DNA from: Acidimicrobiaceae bacterium
Lineage (GTDB): Bacteria > Actinomycetota > Acidimicrobiia > Acidimicrobiales > Palsa-688
DNA: 5,932 nt
NCBI GenBank assembly: GCA_009785715.1
Contig: WQVT01000172.1
Location: 1 to 5,932, forward strand
Direction of reading: 5' to 3'
Part shown: piece by piece, positions 5,928 to 5,932 of the stretch
How positions within the stretch are numbered: position 1 is the first letter of the stretch
How the letters are laid out: each line of letters opens with the position of its first letter
Notes under the pieces: model-generated
Told to the model about the DNA's origin: nothing
Databases searched by the model: none
The model's input: the letters and a program-made list of their open reading frames with translations, nothing else
Position numbers and translations under genes: made by a program

Positions 5928-5932
5928 GTGGC
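5928..5932 (+). other. Possible start of a further operon gene at the right edge
   Basis: A GTG lies 5 nt after the binding-protein stop, with GGAGAAG (5913-5919) 8 nt before it. That fits a continuing operon, but only five bases are visible, so nothing can be said about a product. Confidence 0.25.

Noticed and set aside
1..5932. Insertion sequences, CRISPR repeats, tRNA genes or attachment sites
   Set aside because: I saw no transposase motifs, spaced direct-repeat array, cloverleaf sequence or target-site duplication. The window is almost wholly occupied by intact genes.

Overview
The window is GC-rich, densely packed DNA with GC-ending codons, ATGA and TGATG gene junctions, a TTG start and two genes that seem to lack a Shine-Dalgarno sequence. 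This fits a high-GC bacterium, most likely an actinomycetote (inference from composition and style; no rRNA or marker gene is present).

Layout. Positions 1-435 (minus strand) hold the first 145 codons of a creatininase-family metal amidohydrolase; its C-terminus lies beyond the left edge. Positions 436-620 are a divergent control region. It carries a 9-bp element (CTGAAACAG, read in the direction of each gene) about 20 bp upstream of both start codons, plus helically phased repeats and a bulged hairpin that ends 2 nt before the rightward start codon. Positions 621-5922 (plus strand) form one tightly coupled operon: a luciferase-like (LLM) flavin monooxygenase, a cytosine-deaminase-like amidohydrolase, and a three-part ABC importer of the nitrate/sulfonate/thiamine-precursor class (ATPase, permease, secreted NMT1/THI5-like binding protein). 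Three junctions overlap and the fourth has an 11-nt gap. A further gene may begin at the right edge.

How it may work together (inference). The importer brings in a small, probably nitrogen-containing ring compound. The flavin enzyme oxygenates it, the cytosine-deaminase-like enzyme removes an exocyclic amine or hydrolyses a ring C-N bond, and the divergent creatininase-family enzyme hydrolyses a cyclic amide or formamide. The real substrate is not visible. The deaminase keeps every metal and catalytic residue of E. coli CodA but differs at two substrate-contact positions. The creatininase-family protein has NGHGGN where true creatininase has a Glu metal ligand. Neither should be annotated simply as cytosine deaminase or creatininase. 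The combination looks like an uncharacterised N-heterocycle uptake and degradation (or salvage) cassette, and this is the main point of interest.
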